Source of the DNA: Vibrio navarrensis | Lineage (GTDB): Bacteria; Pseudomonadota; Gammaproteobacteria; Enterobacterales; Vibrionaceae | NCBI RefSeq assembly: GCF_015767675.1 | Contig: NZ_CP065218.1 | Span: forward strand, 372,001 to 436,000 | Direction of reading: 5' to 3' | DNA length: 64,000 nucleotides | Shown here: in pieces, positions 43,239 through 52,742 of the stretch | Layout: each line of letters opens with the position of its first letter | How positions within the stretch are numbered: position 1 is the stretch's first letter | Made by a program: the position numbers and the translations under genes | Notes under the pieces: generated by a model | What the model was told of the DNA's origin: nothing | Databases searched by the model: none | What the model saw: the letters and a program-made list of their open reading frames with translations, nothing else

Positions 43239-45164
43239 TTATGCTTCTTCGCGACGACTACTGCTGTTACTGTTGCTGCGGCTATGGCCACGTTCACCAC
43301 GATAGTTACCACGATGATCACCACCACGGTTACGGTCAAAGCGACGCTCACCTTCACGGCTAGCACGGAAACCGCCTTCACGACGAGCACCGCCTTCGCG
43401 ACCGCCTTCGCGCTGACCACGGTAGCCACCTTCACGGCGTGCACCACCTTCACGACGAGCGCGTGGCTCACCGAAATCTTCGAAATCACACACTACCGCG
43501 CCGACTTCTTTCTGGCGGATGCGCAGCTTACGAAGTTTGCTGGCTGCTTGTGTGCTCATCGCTTTTGGCAGCTGAACAAAGGTATGCTCTTGCGCTAGTT
43601 TGATCGCGCCAATAGAACCTTTACCTAGGCCAAGTTCGTTTGCGATTGCGCCAACGATGTCTTTAACCTGAACGCCTTGATCACGACCAACTTGCAACTG
43701 GTAAGTATCCCAATCTTGGTTGTTGAAGCTCTCACGACGGCCTTCACGACCGCCCTCACGACCTTCACGACCGCCCTCACGACCACCTTCGCGGCGATCT
43801 TTACGGCGTTGTTTTTCGCGTTCAACGGCTTCAACCATTGGGTCTTCGCCAACGTAAAACAGCGGGCGTTTACCTTGCTGACGTTTGAGCAGAATCGCAG
43901 CCAATACTGAAGAATCGATTTCTAGCGTTTCTTCTAGCTTTTCAACCAGTTCAGCAAACTTGTCTAGCGCTTTGTGCTCCGTTTCTGCTGCCAGTTCAGC
44001 GGCCAGCTTGTTCAGGCGAGCCGTTGCAACTTGATCGCGCAGTGGCAATTGGATCTCTTCCATCGAAGATTTCGTCACTCGCTCAATGGTGCGTAGCATG
44101 CGGATCTGGTTAGTACGAACCAACAGGATCGCTTTACCTTGACGTCCAGCACGACCAGTACGGCCGATACGGTGGATGTATGATTCCACATCGAACGGGA
44201 TGTCGTAGTTAAATACGTGCGTAATACGAGGAACGTCAAGACCACGTGCCACAACGTCAGTTGCAACAAGGATGTCGATCACACCTTGTTTAATGTGATC
44301 AACAGTGCGCTCACGCAGAGACTGAGGAATGTCACCGTGTAGCGCCGCTGCTTTGAAGCCACGCGCGCTTAGCCAATCCGCCAGACGCTCGGTATCTTGA
44401 CGAGTACGAACGAATACGATCGACGCATCGGTCTCTTCAGTTTCAAGCAGACGAGACATTGCTTCGTCTTTCTCTACGCCTTTTACGACCCAGAATTGCT
44501 GAGCAACTTTGTCAACCGTGTGGTTTTTACCCGCAACGTCAACCGTGACTGGCTCACGCAGGAAACGCTCAACAATGTTTTTCAGCATTGGAGGCATCGT
44601 TGCCGAGAAAAGGACACGCTGCGCACTGGATGGTGCGTGTTCCATGATTTCGGTCACGTCATCAACGAAACCCATATTTAGCATTTCGTCTGCTTCGTCA
44701 AGAACGAAAGTGTGAACTTCACTTAGGTCAAGACGCTCACGGTTAATCAGGTCTTGAACACGACCTGGTGTACCCACGATGACGTGAGCACCATTTTTCA
44801 GTGCGCGCATTTGATCAACGATAGAAGCACCACCGTAGATCTCGAGAACTTTCAGTCCCTTGATGTTTTGGCCGAGATTTTTCATCTCTGCAGCAACTTG
44901 GATAGCCAACTCACGAGTTGGTGCTAGCACGATAGCTTGTGGCTTACGTTGTGCTAGGTCCAGTTTGTTTAGCAGAGGAAGAGAAAACGCAGCGGTTTTA
45001 CCTGTACCTGTTTGTGCTTTGCCTAACGCATCTACGCCCTGAAGTAGATGTGGGATAGCGGCTGCTTGGATTGGTGTTGGAGAAACAAAGCCCATTCCTT
45101 CTAGAGCAGAAAGGATAGAATCATTCAGTTCTAAATCACTGAATTGAATAACAGAATCTTGCAT
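43239..45164 (-). CDS. deaD: DEAD-box ATP-dependent RNA helicase, DeaD/CsdA type
   Basis: A 641-residue RNA helicase. ATG 45164 (MQDSVIQFSDLELNDSILSA) is the family's normal N-terminus; the Q motif is PTPIQAAAIPHL. Motifs in order: AQTGTGKT (I), PTRELAIQ (Ia), VLDEADEML (II), FSATMPP (III), HRIGRTGRAG (VI). The DeaD-specific C-terminal domain follows (IGAIANELGLGKGSIGAIKL, DbpA-like RNA-binding fold), with two Arg/Glu/Gly repeat blocks: residues about 455-480 (REGGREGG units) and about 570-625. DeaD helps ribosome assembly and mRNA turnover in the cold. The 380-base 5' region could be a long cold-shock leader. ExoRNase II is divergent next door. Confidence 0.93.
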   Translation of the reverse strand: MQDSVIQFSDLELNDSILSALEGMGFVSPTPIQAAAIPHLLQGVDALGKAQTGTGKTAAFSLPLLNKLDLAQRKPQAIVLAPTRELAIQVAAEMKNLGQNIKGLKVLEIYGGASIVDQMRALKNGAHVIVGTPGRVQDLINRERLDLSEVHTFVLDEADEMLNMGFVDDVTEIMEHAPSSAQRVLFSATMPPMLKNIVERFLREPVTVDVAGKNHTVDKVAQQFWVVKGVEKDEAMSRLLETEETDASIVFVRTRQDTERLADWLSARGFKAAALHGDIPQSLRERTVDHIKQGVIDILVATDVVARGLDVPRITHVFNYDIPFDVESYIHRIGRTGRAGRQGKAILLVRTNQIRMLRTIERVTKSSMEEIQLPLRDQVATARLNKLAAELAAETEHKALDKFAELVEKLEETLEIDSSVLAAILLKRQQGKRPLFYVGEDPMVEAVEREKQRRKDRREGGREGGREGREGGREGRRESFNNQDWDTYQLQVGRDQGVQVKDIVGAIANELGLGKGSIGAIKLAQEHTFVQLPKAMSTQAASKLRKLRIRQKEVGAVVCDFEDFGEPRARREGGARREGGYRGQREGGREGGARREGGFRASREGERRFDRNRGGDHRGNYRGERGHSRSNSNSSSRREEA

Positions 45165-45545
45165 GGGGATCCTACTGTATTTAATGTAAAAATGGGTCCC
45201 ACAAGCTCTTCTCATTCGATACTGATTCATCCGGTTTTAGCTTCCTTTTGCAGGAAACAGCACAGTACAAAAACGCTACAAGCCATTGGGGACGACTTAA
45301 GGGACGCGGATTATTCCTTAAAAGCATAAAAAAAGCCAGAAAAAATTGAATTTCATCACAAATATTTCTTAGCAGTGGTAGAATCGGACCGCCTAATCCC
45401 TTCAGCCCAAGTAAATACAAGGGCTGAGCTCAATCATTTATTGGTCAAATTGTAGATGATGGACGGTGAAATAGCCTGTTTTTGGTAGTAATAAAGCCGT
45501 GCAATGATTATAGTGTGCCCAATTCAAAACATAAGCTAAGAAAAG
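45165..45545. promoter_or_regulatory. Divergent deaD-rnb control region
   Basis: A 381-base gap between two RNA-metabolism genes read in opposite directions. On the deaD side there is a run CAATTTTTTCTGGCTTTTTTT (minus strand) around 45330-45350 that looks like the T-rich part of an upstream leader or a terminator; a long leader is known for deaD genes. No promoter could be assigned with confidence. Confidence 0.35.
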
Positions 45546-47543
45546 ATGTTTCAAGATAACCCACTACTCGCCCAACTTAAGCAGCAAATTCAAGAAAATC
45601 TGCCTAAGAAAGAGGGAACCATCAAGGCAACCGAAAAAGGTTTCGGTTTTCTCGAAGTCGACAGCAAAACCAGTTTCTTCATCCCACCGGCTTACATGAA
45701 AAAATGTATGCACGGTGACAAAGTGATTGCCATCATCCGCACGGAAAACGAACGTGAAGTTGCAGAACCTCAAGAGCTGGTGGAACAATCTCTCAATCGC
45801 TTTATTGGCCGCATCAAAATGTTCAAGGGCAAGCTCAACGTCGCTCCTGATCATCCGCAACTGAAAAAAATGTCACTGAAAGCCAAAGTGAAAAAAGGGC
45901 TGAAAAGTGATGACTTCGCCGAAGGCGATTGGGTCGTTGCACACCTTGTGCGTCACCCTCTGAAAGATGAAAACGGCTTCTTTGTTGAAATCTCAGAAAA
46001 AATCACTGATGCCAATGACAAAATCGCCCCGTGGTGGGTTACGTTGGCCGAAAATGATCTGCCTAATTCTGAGCCTGCGGGTATTGAACACTGGGAAATC
46101 AAAGACGATGCGGATCTGCAACGCATCGACATGACGCACGTGCCGTTTGTCACGATTGATGGCGAGTCGACCAAAGATATGGACGATGCCTTGTATGCGA
46201 AGAAAAACGCCGCAGGGGATTTTGAGCTAACCATCGCAATCGCTGACCCAACTGCGTACATTACGCCAGACGATGAGATGGACAAAGTCGCGCGCGAACG
46301 GGGTTTCACTATTTATCTGCCCGGACGCAACATTCCGATGTTGCCACGCGATCTGGCCGATGAATTGTGCTCGTTGATCGAAGGTGAAATTCGCCCTGCC
46401 CTTTGCTGCACGGTTACCGTGTCAAAAGATGGCGTGATCGGCGATGACATTCGTTTCTTTGCTGCCAATATTAAATCGCATGCTCGTCTGGCCTACGACA
46501 ACGTCTCTAATTGGTTAGAAAGCGGCGTATCGGAAAAATGGCAACCAAGTGAAGCGATCGCAACCATCGTTCGTGACTTGTACGACTTCTCTCTGGCACG
46601 CGCACAGTGGCGTGAAAAACACGCGGTCGTCTTCCCAGACAGACCGGATTACCGTTTCGAACTCAGCGAAGATAACGATGTGATCGCGATTCATGCCGAC
46701 TCTCGCCGCAGCGCCAACCGTTTGGTTGAAGAGTCGATGATCACCGCCAACATCTGTGCAGGTAAAACCTTGCAAGCGCACTTTGGTACGGGCGTATTCA
46801 ACTGCCATTCTGGCTTCAAAGCAGAAAAACTGGCTGATGCGGTTGAACTGGTTAATCCAGACGGCACCTTACCTTTCACCAGCGAATCGTTAGCCACTTT
46901 GCAAGGCTTTGCTGCCCTGCGTCGCTGGTTATGTCAGCAAGAGAGCACTTACCTCGACAACCGTATTCGCAAGTTCCAAACCTACAGTGAAGTGAGCAAC
47001 CAACCACTGCCTCACTACGCTATGGGGCTAGATATTTACGCAACTTGGACCTCTCCTATCCGTAAGTATGGCGATATGATCAACCACCGTATGCTTAAAG
47101 CACTGATCCTCAATAAAGAGCCCGTGCAAAAGCCCGATGAAACGGTGGGTGACGAGTTGGCTCTGCATCGTAAACATCACAAGATTGCTGAGCGTAATGT
47201 CGCGGACTGGCTCTACGCGCGCACCTTGGCCGACGAGCCGGCGAAAGAGACTCGCTTCCATGCGGAAATCTTTGACATCAACCGCGCGGGAATGCGTGTT
47301 CGTTTGATAGAGAATGGCGCGGCGGCCTTCATTCCAGGTGCACTGATTGTCGATAATAGAGAGCGCATTGAGTGCAATGGTGATGCGGGCACAATCTCCA
47401 TCGATAAGGAGCTGGTTTACAAACTGGGTGATGTGTTGGAAGTGGTCCTTACCGAAGTCAACCAAGAAAACCGCAGTTTGGTCGCCAAACCAACCGCCGT
47501 GTTTGCCGAATTGCCAGTCGCTGAAGCGATACAAGGCGAATAA
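45546..47543 (+). CDS. rnb: Exoribonuclease II
   Basis: A 665-residue 3'-5' exoribonuclease that degrades single-stranded RNA. Two cold-shock-type domains lie at about 20-180 ([20 protein letters not shown]). The RNB catalytic domain follows, with [20 protein letters not shown] near 200-215 carrying the metal-binding aspartates, and [20 protein letters not shown] after it. [20 protein letters not shown] near 497 is the signature; an S1 domain closes the protein ([19 protein letters not shown]). Length matches E. coli RNase II (644). ATG 45546 is 5 bases after AAGAAAAG. A terminator follows at 47552-47577. Confidence 0.95.
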   Translation: MFQDNPLLAQLKQQIQENLPKKEGTIKATEKGFGFLEVDSKTSFFIPPAYMKKCMHGDKVIAIIRTENEREVAEPQELVEQSLNRFIGRIKMFKGKLNVAPDHPQLKKMSLKAKVKKGLKSDDFAEGDWVVAHLVRHPLKDENGFFVEISEKITDANDKIAPWWVTLAENDLPNSEPAGIEHWEIKDDADLQRIDMTHVPFVTIDGESTKDMDDALYAKKNAAGDFELTIAIADPTAYITPDDEMDKVARERGFTIYLPGRNIPMLPRDLADELCSLIEGEIRPALCCTVTVSKDGVIGDDIRFFAANIKSHARLAYDNVSNWLESGVSEKWQPSEAIATIVRDLYDFSLARAQWREKHAVVFPDRPDYRFELSEDNDVIAIHADSRRSANRLVEESMITANICAGKTLQAHFGTGVFNCHSGFKAEKLADAVELVNPDGTLPFTSESLATLQGFAALRRWLCQQESTYLDNRIRKFQTYSEVSNQPLPHYAMGLDIYATWTSPIRKYGDMINHRMLKALILNKEPVQKPDETVGDELALHRKHHKIAERNVADWLYARTLADEPAKETRFHAEIFDINRAGMRVRLIENGAAAFIPGALIVDNRERIECNGDAGTISIDKELVYKLGDVLEVVLTEVNQENRSLVAKPTAVFAELPVAEAIQGE

Positions 47544-47551
47544 ATGATAAC

Positions 47552-47577
47552 AAGCGCTCAATTTGGGCGCTTTTTAT
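47552..47577 (+). terminator. Terminator of rnb
   Basis: Stem AAGCGC (47552-47557) and GCGCTT (47567-47572), loop of nine, then TTTTATTTT, 9 bases after the rnb stop. Confidence 0.8.
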
Positions 47578-47681
47578 TTTCCCTAATCCCAGTAAAATCA
47601 TCTCGAAGAGCAAAAACGATTGAAGGGCACGAATCCAGCTGTCCATTCAGTGATTAACGACCAAACAGCGATTTCGATTTT

Positions 47682-48488
47682 ATGCCAGCAATAGAACTTC
47701 TAACCTTTACTCACTTCGCGCCGCGTAAGCAAGAGCGCTACCCTACGGCGCAAAATGGTCTGTTTTGTGTCGAGAAAGGGAAATTGCAGCTTCATCCACA
47801 AGCTGGAGAAGCGTGTTTACTGGGGGAAGGCGAGTTTGCCTTTTATCATTCTGATCAATTTAAAGAAGCGTTGGCACAGCCCGGAGAGCAAGGCTTTTCC
47901 GCTGTAGTACTGATTTTCTCCCCAGCCCTGCTGCAAAAATTTCGCAATAGCTATCCACTCGCCAGCGCAACCACCAGCCAAAGTGAATCACTGACTAAGT
48001 TTGGCGCAACCGCCCCAGCTCTCCAACAGTTGAAACACCTGCTGATCGAGTCCATATCGCGCAAAAGCCCTCAACTGGCTCAGGAACATTTGGCGCTGGC
48101 ACTCTTGAGTTTGATGGTTGAAGCTCAGCCTCAACTGCTGGGCTCTATCTTCGCGGCGACTCAGTTTAGTGAAACACAAAAGATCATTTGCTATATTGAA
48201 GAGAACATCGATCACGAGATCTCGTTAGAATCGCTGGCACAGCATATGGGCATGTCCATCGCAACATTAAAACGCCGTTTAGCTGCAGAAGAGATGTCTT
48301 TTTCACAACTGCTGAAAATCAAACGTATTAGTTATGCGACCAACCAACTGCGCAACAGCCACAAATCCATCACTGAGATTGCGATGGATTCAGGCTTTAA
48401 AAGCGCAGCCCATTTCAGCACCGCTTTTAAAGCGCTTCAGCATATGACACCCAAAGAGTTTCGCGCCAAGGTTTCTGGGAAATCGTGA
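47682..48488 (+). CDS. AraC-family transcriptional regulator
   Basis: A 268-residue regulator. The N-terminal half (about 1-150) is a cupin-like sensing domain with the usual short strands. The C-terminus carries two helix-turn-helix units: HEISLESLAQHMGMSIATLK (first, near 180) and KSITEIAMDSGFKSAAHFST (second, near 230), then PKEFR. Target and ligand are unknown. It follows rnb with a terminator between them, and converges on the 116-residue gene, so it is probably a single-gene unit. Confidence 0.85.
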   Translation: MPAIELLTFTHFAPRKQERYPTAQNGLFCVEKGKLQLHPQAGEACLLGEGEFAFYHSDQFKEALAQPGEQGFSAVVLIFSPALLQKFRNSYPLASATTSQSESLTKFGATAPALQQLKHLLIESISRKSPQLAQEHLALALLSLMVEAQPQLLGSIFAATQFSETQKIICYIEENIDHEISLESLAQHMGMSIATLKRRLAAEEMSFSQLLKIKRISYATNQLRNSHKSITEIAMDSGFKSAAHFSTAFKALQHMTPKEFRAKVSGKS

Positions 48489-48511
48489 TTAAACAGAAGG
48501 TTTGAAAGGGG

Positions 48512-48862
48512 TTACCAAAAGCAGCCAGCCGGATCGTGTTCTATCTCATGGAGAATATCCTCAAGATGCGCACTTTGCGTTAAAGCCGAATACGGTTCCC
48601 AATAGTAATTTTCGCCATCAAATCGAGCGATAAAAAACAGCCAATATTGCTGCGCTTGATCAAAAAGAATTTTGGCTACAGGAGAGGTGTACTCACTGTG
48701 TCGGGAGTCCAGAAGATAGCTCGCTTTGTGCAGCTCAACCCCAGTTTCAAGAGGCACATACAGACATTTGCCAAGCTCCACTGGCACATTGGCGTTACGT
48801 TTGGTACACAACTCTTCAACTTCTTTATAGAGACGATTGGTGGCTATTTGCGTGACTGACAT
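48512..48862 (-). CDS. Unknown conserved-type small protein
   Basis: A 116-residue soluble protein. ATG 48862 is chosen over the longer frame because GGGAGAAAAC precedes it at good spacing (MSVTQIATNRLYKEVEELCT). The C-terminal half is rich in Trp/Tyr/Phe (YWLFFIARFDGENYYWEPYS) and ends in a short acidic helix. I do not recognise a family. It converges with the AraC gene; 23 bases separate the stops. Confidence 0.6.
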   Translation of the reverse strand: MSVTQIATNRLYKEVEELCTKRNANVPVELGKCLYVPLETGVELHKASYLLDSRHSEYTSPVAKILFDQAQQYWLFFIARFDGENYYWEPYSALTQSAHLEDILHEIEHDPAGCFW

Positions 48863-49033
48863 GGTTTTCTCCCGCGCCCAATACGAGTAATGAGTATACG
48901 CAAACTCTACGCTTATCTCACAAGAAAACCAGTCTGTGACCATGCTTTCACAGGATATGCCAGCCCTTTCACAAAAGTGTAACCTGAACGAAATATCATA
49001 AGCGGCTAAAATACGCTTATATTGGAGTACCTT

Positions 49034-49858
49034 ATGATTCGCTTAGCGGTCTCTACCTTTTTGGCTTTTGCCCTATCCTTTCCATCCGCTTACGCCAAAG
49101 AGCTCAATATTTCAGGTTCAACCTCTGTCGCACGCGTGATGGATGTGTTGGCTGAAGAATTCAACAAAACTCATACTGAAACCTTTGTCGCCGTACAAGG
49201 CATCGGTTCCACTGCGGGCATCACCATGGTCAACAAAGGGGTGGTGAAACTGGGTATGAGCTCACGCTACCTTAGTGAAATGGAGAAAGGTGAAGATCTG
49301 AATGTCGATTTGATTGCTTATGACGGTTTGGCGCTGGTCGTCAATATCGCTAATCCGATTGATAACCTAACACAGCAACAAATCTTCGATATTTATCAAG
49401 GTAAGCTGACCAACTGGAAACAAGTGGGCGGTGAAGATAAACGAATTGCCGCAGTAACCCGTGAAGCCTCATCAGGTTCACGTTACAGCTTCGAGAGCCT
49501 TCTCGGCCTGACTAAAATCATCAAAGATCGTTTAGTCTCCGATATCAGCACCAGCAATCTTGTGGTGAACAGCAACAGCATGGTGAAAACCATCGTCAAC
49601 CACAACCCACAAGCGATCGGTTTCGTCTCTTTAGGGTCGGTCGATCGCTCGGTAAAAGCCATTACCATCGACGGTATTGACGCGAATGCGAAAAACATCG
49701 CCTCCAATCGCTATCTTTTGTCACGGCCATTTTTGATTGTGTACAAAAGCGATAACTTGGATCAATCGGCGAAAGAATTTATCCGCTTTATCAAGTCCGA
49801 ACGAGGCCAAGCGATTATTCAAGAGTACGGTTACATTCCGGCAAAAGAGCATGATTGA
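49034..49858 (+). CDS. Phosphate-binding periplasmic protein, PstS type
   Basis: A 274-residue secreted solute-binding protein. ATG 49034 opens a signal peptide (MIRLAVSTFLAFALSFPSAYA, with cleavage after AYA). Phosphate-binding signatures: LNISGSTSVARVMDVLAEEF near 25, KLGMSSRYLSEME near 75, and AAVTREASSGSRYSFESLLG near 140. GGAG lies 8 bases upstream. No pstCAB genes are next to it, so it is an isolated pstS-like gene, as is common in vibrios that have two systems. It ends at a hairpin at 49878-49899 shared with aroG. Confidence 0.85.
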   Translation: MIRLAVSTFLAFALSFPSAYAKELNISGSTSVARVMDVLAEEFNKTHTETFVAVQGIGSTAGITMVNKGVVKLGMSSRYLSEMEKGEDLNVDLIAYDGLALVVNIANPIDNLTQQQIFDIYQGKLTNWKQVGGEDKRIAAVTREASSGSRYSFESLLGLTKIIKDRLVSDISTSNLVVNSNSMVKTIVNHNPQAIGFVSLGSVDRSVKAITIDGIDANAKNIASNRYLLSRPFLIVYKSDNLDQSAKEFIRFIKSERGQAIIQEYGYIPAKEHD

Positions 49859-49877
49859 CCGATAACCTAAGACTATA

Positions 49878-49899
49878 AAGGCCTGCGATTGCAGGCCTT
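49878..49899. terminator. Bidirectional terminator between pstS-like gene and aroG
   Basis: Perfect 9-bp stem AAGGCCTGC (49878-49886) and GCAGGCCTT (49891-49899), loop GATT. The minus strand continues TTATAG, the plus strand CTTAATAG; the T-runs are short but both genes end here. Confidence 0.65.
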
Positions 49900-49926
49900 C
49901 TTAATAGCACTTGGCGGGTTAATGAC

Positions 49927-50979
49927 TTACTTCGCGCGGCGTGCGGACACGGCATCGGCCAACTGACGTAGAACGTTTTCGGTATCTTGCCAGCCGATAC
50001 ACGCATCGGTGATTGACTGACCGTAAGTCGGCGCTTTGCCATCCACCAGATCTTGACGTCCTTCGACCAGGTGCGACTCGATCATCACGCCGAAGATCGC
50101 ATCTTCACCACTGGCAAGCTGCTCAGACACATCATCGGCCACCAGCATTTGGCGCTTAAACTGCTTCGAGCTGTTTGCGTGGCTGAAGTCAATCATCACT
50201 TTTTGTGGAAGACCAGCAGCGGCCAGTTCCTCTTTCACCGCAGCAACGTGTGATGCACTGTAGTTTGGCTCTTTTCCACCGCGTAAAATGATGTGGCAAT
50301 CTGGGTTACCTGCCGTTTCAACAATCGCAGAATGGCCGTATTTGGTTACCGAAAGGAAATGGTGCGAAGCACTCGCCGAACGAATCGCATCACTGGCGAT
50401 TTTGATATTGCCGTCGGTGCCATTTTTGAAACCAACCGGGCAAGAGAGACCTGACGCCAACTCGCGGTGCACCTGAGATTCTGTTGTACGCGCACCAATC
50501 GCGCCCCAGCTGATCAAATCAGCGACGTATTGCGGGGTGATCATGTCTAAGAATTCGCTGGCTGTAGGTAGCCCCATGTCCGTAAGATCCAACAACAACT
50601 TGCGCCCCATACGCAGGCCGTCGTTCAGCTTAAAGGTATCATCTAGGTATGGGTCGTTAATAAGGCCTTTCCAGCCAACCGTCGTACGTGGTTTTTCAAA
50701 ATAGACACGCATCACGATTTCCAGTTTATCGCTCAGCTCATCACGCAGTGCTTTGAGTTTCTTACCGTACTCCACCGCGGCGACAGGATCGTGAATCGAA
50801 CATGGGCCGACAATCACCAGCAGACGGTCATCATCGCCGTTCAAAATATTGTGAATCGCATTGCGAGATTCAAAAGTGGTCGAAGACGCGGTTTCAGTGG
50901 CCGGATACTTCTCTAGAACCGCCACAGGTGGTAACAGTTCTTTGACTCGATTTATTCTTACATCATCAGTTTGAAACAT
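49927..50979 (-). CDS. aroG: 3-deoxy-7-phosphoheptulonate synthase, type I (AroG-like)
   Basis: A 350-residue DAHP synthase that condenses phosphoenolpyruvate and erythrose-4-phosphate in the first step of aromatic amino acid synthesis. I chose ATG 50979 (MFQTDDVRINRVKELLPP), matching E. coli AroG's 350 residues; the longer frame adds a poor leader. Motifs seen: LLVIVGPCSIHDPVAAVEYG near 60, RVYFEKPRTTVGWKGLINDP near 96, IGARTTESQVHRELASGLSC near 160, CHIILRGG near 233 and MIDFSHANSSKQFKRQM near 263. A TyrR-like box upstream (51151-51168) suggests tyrosine or phenylalanine control. Which isoenzyme (Phe or Tyr sensitive) cannot be read from sequence. Confidence 0.93.
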   Translation of the reverse strand: MFQTDDVRINRVKELLPPVAVLEKYPATETASSTTFESRNAIHNILNGDDDRLLVIVGPCSIHDPVAAVEYGKKLKALRDELSDKLEIVMRVYFEKPRTTVGWKGLINDPYLDDTFKLNDGLRMGRKLLLDLTDMGLPTASEFLDMITPQYVADLISWGAIGARTTESQVHRELASGLSCPVGFKNGTDGNIKIASDAIRSASASHHFLSVTKYGHSAIVETAGNPDCHIILRGGKEPNYSASHVAAVKEELAAAGLPQKVMIDFSHANSSKQFKRQMLVADDVSEQLASGEDAIFGVMIESHLVEGRQDLVDGKAPTYGQSITDACIGWQDTENVLRQLADAVSARRAK

Positions 50980-51401
50980 TGCGTACTTCTTCCTATTCAC
51001 TCTTTTCTGGCTGCAATCGCAGAAGGAACGGATCCTCTGCACAGCCCGTTTTTTCTGGGTATGGGGTAACTTATCGGCTTAAAACGGAGACTGCAATCAT
51101 TTTTTTTAGCAAAAGGCAAACTTTTCAATAATTTTACGCTTTACATTGATTGTAAATATTTAATTACACCCATTAGGAGTACGCTTCTGTGCAATGATCA
51201 AGTAAGACAAAACAGAGATTTCCATTCGTCCCATATATGAGACACATCACATAATTTCACATTCTCACATGGGGTTTGCAACATTTTGTCACTAGAATGA
51301 AGCGACTTGGCTCTCTTGCGTTGACAACGTTGTCATCACGTTTAATGACAAGTTAATCAAGTTCCCCATACCGTCTTAGCCTGAGAACAGAAGGAATAAT
51401 T
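50980..51401. promoter_or_regulatory. Divergent aroG-ompA control region
   Basis: A 422-base gap. The TyrR-like box is at 51151-51168. AT-rich stretches and TTGACAACGTTGTCATC (51321-51337; short palindrome GACAACGTTGTC) lie on the porin side. The porin promoter itself is not assigned. No gene is seen. Confidence 0.45.
51151..51168. promoter_or_regulatory. TyrR-like box upstream of aroG
   Basis: TGTAAA, six bases, ATTACA: matches the TyrR consensus TGTAAA-N6-TTTACA at 11 of 12 defined positions. It lies about 170 bases upstream of the aroG start. TyrR control is established for DAHP synthase genes in enterics; here it is inferred. Confidence 0.6.
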
Positions 51402-52487
51402 ATGAAAAAATTAGCTATCACTATTTCCGCCGTGCTAGCTAGCAGTGGTTTTTTCTCAGCTACCGCTACAGCCGCCCTCTCTGATGTATACGTGGGTGGT
51501 AAACTTGGCTATGTTGCTCTTGAGGATGCCTGCTACGCATCCAGCCCTTGTGATTACAAATCCTTTGGTTTAGGGGCTTACTCTGGCTACAACTTTACCG
51601 ACAACATCGCTGCCGAAGTGGGCATTGATATGTTGGGTAAATTTGAAACCACGTTTTCAGATTGGCGCTATGTCAAAGACCGTCTCTCGGCAATTTCTGT
51701 TGCGCCAAAGCTCAACTTGCCTGTCAATGAAAAGCTCGATGCCTTTGCTAAGCTAGGTGCGGCCTACATGCGCTTTGGTGATGAGAATGACATTGTCGCC
51801 ACAGGCTCACTGGGTCTTGAATACCAATTGTCAGAAACGCTAAAAGCGCGCGCTGAATATCAACGCTTCCAAGATATGAGTGACGATATCGTGCAAGACA
51901 TGGACACCAACGTGTTCAGTTTGGGTATCACTTACCTGTTTGGCCAATCAAGTGCAGCGACCGTTGCCACCAGCGAACCAGTGGTAGAGCCACGCCCTGT
52001 CGAACAAGAGCAACCTGCCGTTGTAGAACCCGTTGCTCAAACTCAGCCAGAGGAAGTGGTTCAGGAAGTGAAAGAAGAAGTGAAGCCTGAGCCAAAACCA
52101 GAATGGGTGACTAAATTCACTAATCAGAAGTACAACCAAGAGCTGTTTGCAACCGGAAGTTCAACACTTTCTGCTGGTGGCAAAAAATCGTTAGATCCTC
52201 TTTTGGAAGTATTACTTGCTTACCCAACCGCGAACGCGGAAATTGTCGGTCACACTGATTCAACCGGTTCAGAGACAGTGAACCAACGCATTTCGGAGAA
52301 ACGCGCTCAAGCGGTGGCAGATTATCTCATCCAGGGTGGCGTGAAAGCAGAGCAACTGACCGTGGTCGGTGCGGGTGAATCAAGCCCTATTGCTTCAAAC
52401 GACACGGCCGAAGGGCGCGCGCAAAACCGCCGTGTAGAAGTCATGATTCCAAGCTTTGAATATCAAGAGCTTAAAAAAACAAACTAA
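51402..52487 (+). CDS. OmpA-family outer-membrane protein
   Basis: A 361-residue outer-membrane protein. The signal peptide MKKLAITISAVLASSGFFSA then TATA precedes the mature start ALSDVYVGGKLGYVAL. An N-terminal OmpA-type 8-stranded barrel runs to about 185 (ending VFSLGITYLFGQ with a final aromatic residue). A Pro/Glu/Val-rich linker (about 192-232) follows. The C-terminal OmpA/MotB peptidoglycan-binding domain is at about 245-355 (EIVGHTDSTGSETVNQRISE, then KRAQAVADYLIQGGV). It anchors outer membrane to peptidoglycan. The Cys pair in ACYASSPCDYK may form a disulfide in an extracellular loop. AGGAATAA precedes the ATG. A terminator is at 52511-52533. Confidence 0.9.
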   Translation: MKKLAITISAVLASSGFFSATATAALSDVYVGGKLGYVALEDACYASSPCDYKSFGLGAYSGYNFTDNIAAEVGIDMLGKFETTFSDWRYVKDRLSAISVAPKLNLPVNEKLDAFAKLGAAYMRFGDENDIVATGSLGLEYQLSETLKARAEYQRFQDMSDDIVQDMDTNVFSLGITYLFGQSSAATVATSEPVVEPRPVEQEQPAVVEPVAQTQPEEVVQEVKEEVKPEPKPEWVTKFTNQKYNQELFATGSSTLSAGGKKSLDPLLEVLLAYPTANAEIVGHTDSTGSETVNQRISEKRAQAVADYLIQGGVKAEQLTVVGAGESSPIASNDTAEGRAQNRRVEVMIPSFEYQELKKTN

Positions 52488-52510
52488 GGTGCACTGAGCC
52501 TTAACAGTCT

Positions 52511-52538
52511 AAGGGGAGCGAATCGCTCCCCTTGTTTT
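52511..52538 (+). terminator. Terminator of the OmpA-like gene
   Basis: Perfect 10-bp stem AAGGGGAGCG (52511-52520) and CGCTCCCCTT (52524-52533), loop AAT, then GTTTTC. Confidence 0.85.
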
Positions 52539-52742
52539 CTCTCTCTACCTTATTCCCTCCACATCCTTTTATGCAGATTGCTGATATCTCATTGATATCA
52601 CTTTCGTAGCAGAAGCTTTGGCAGAAGTTGACTATCTTTACATCAACGCGTTTTTTGTTCACAACTAAACGATTGGCTTCAAAGAAATGATAGTTGTTAT
52701 CATTTAGATTAATTCCAAGCAAGATGCATAAGGAACAAAACA

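Noticed and set aside
43178..43852. Repeated open frames on both strands in the deaD tail that look like low-complexity proteins or a short repeat array
   Set aside because: They are shadows of the REGG repeats of the DeaD C-terminus; repeat units are unequal, have no spacers and do not resemble CRISPR.
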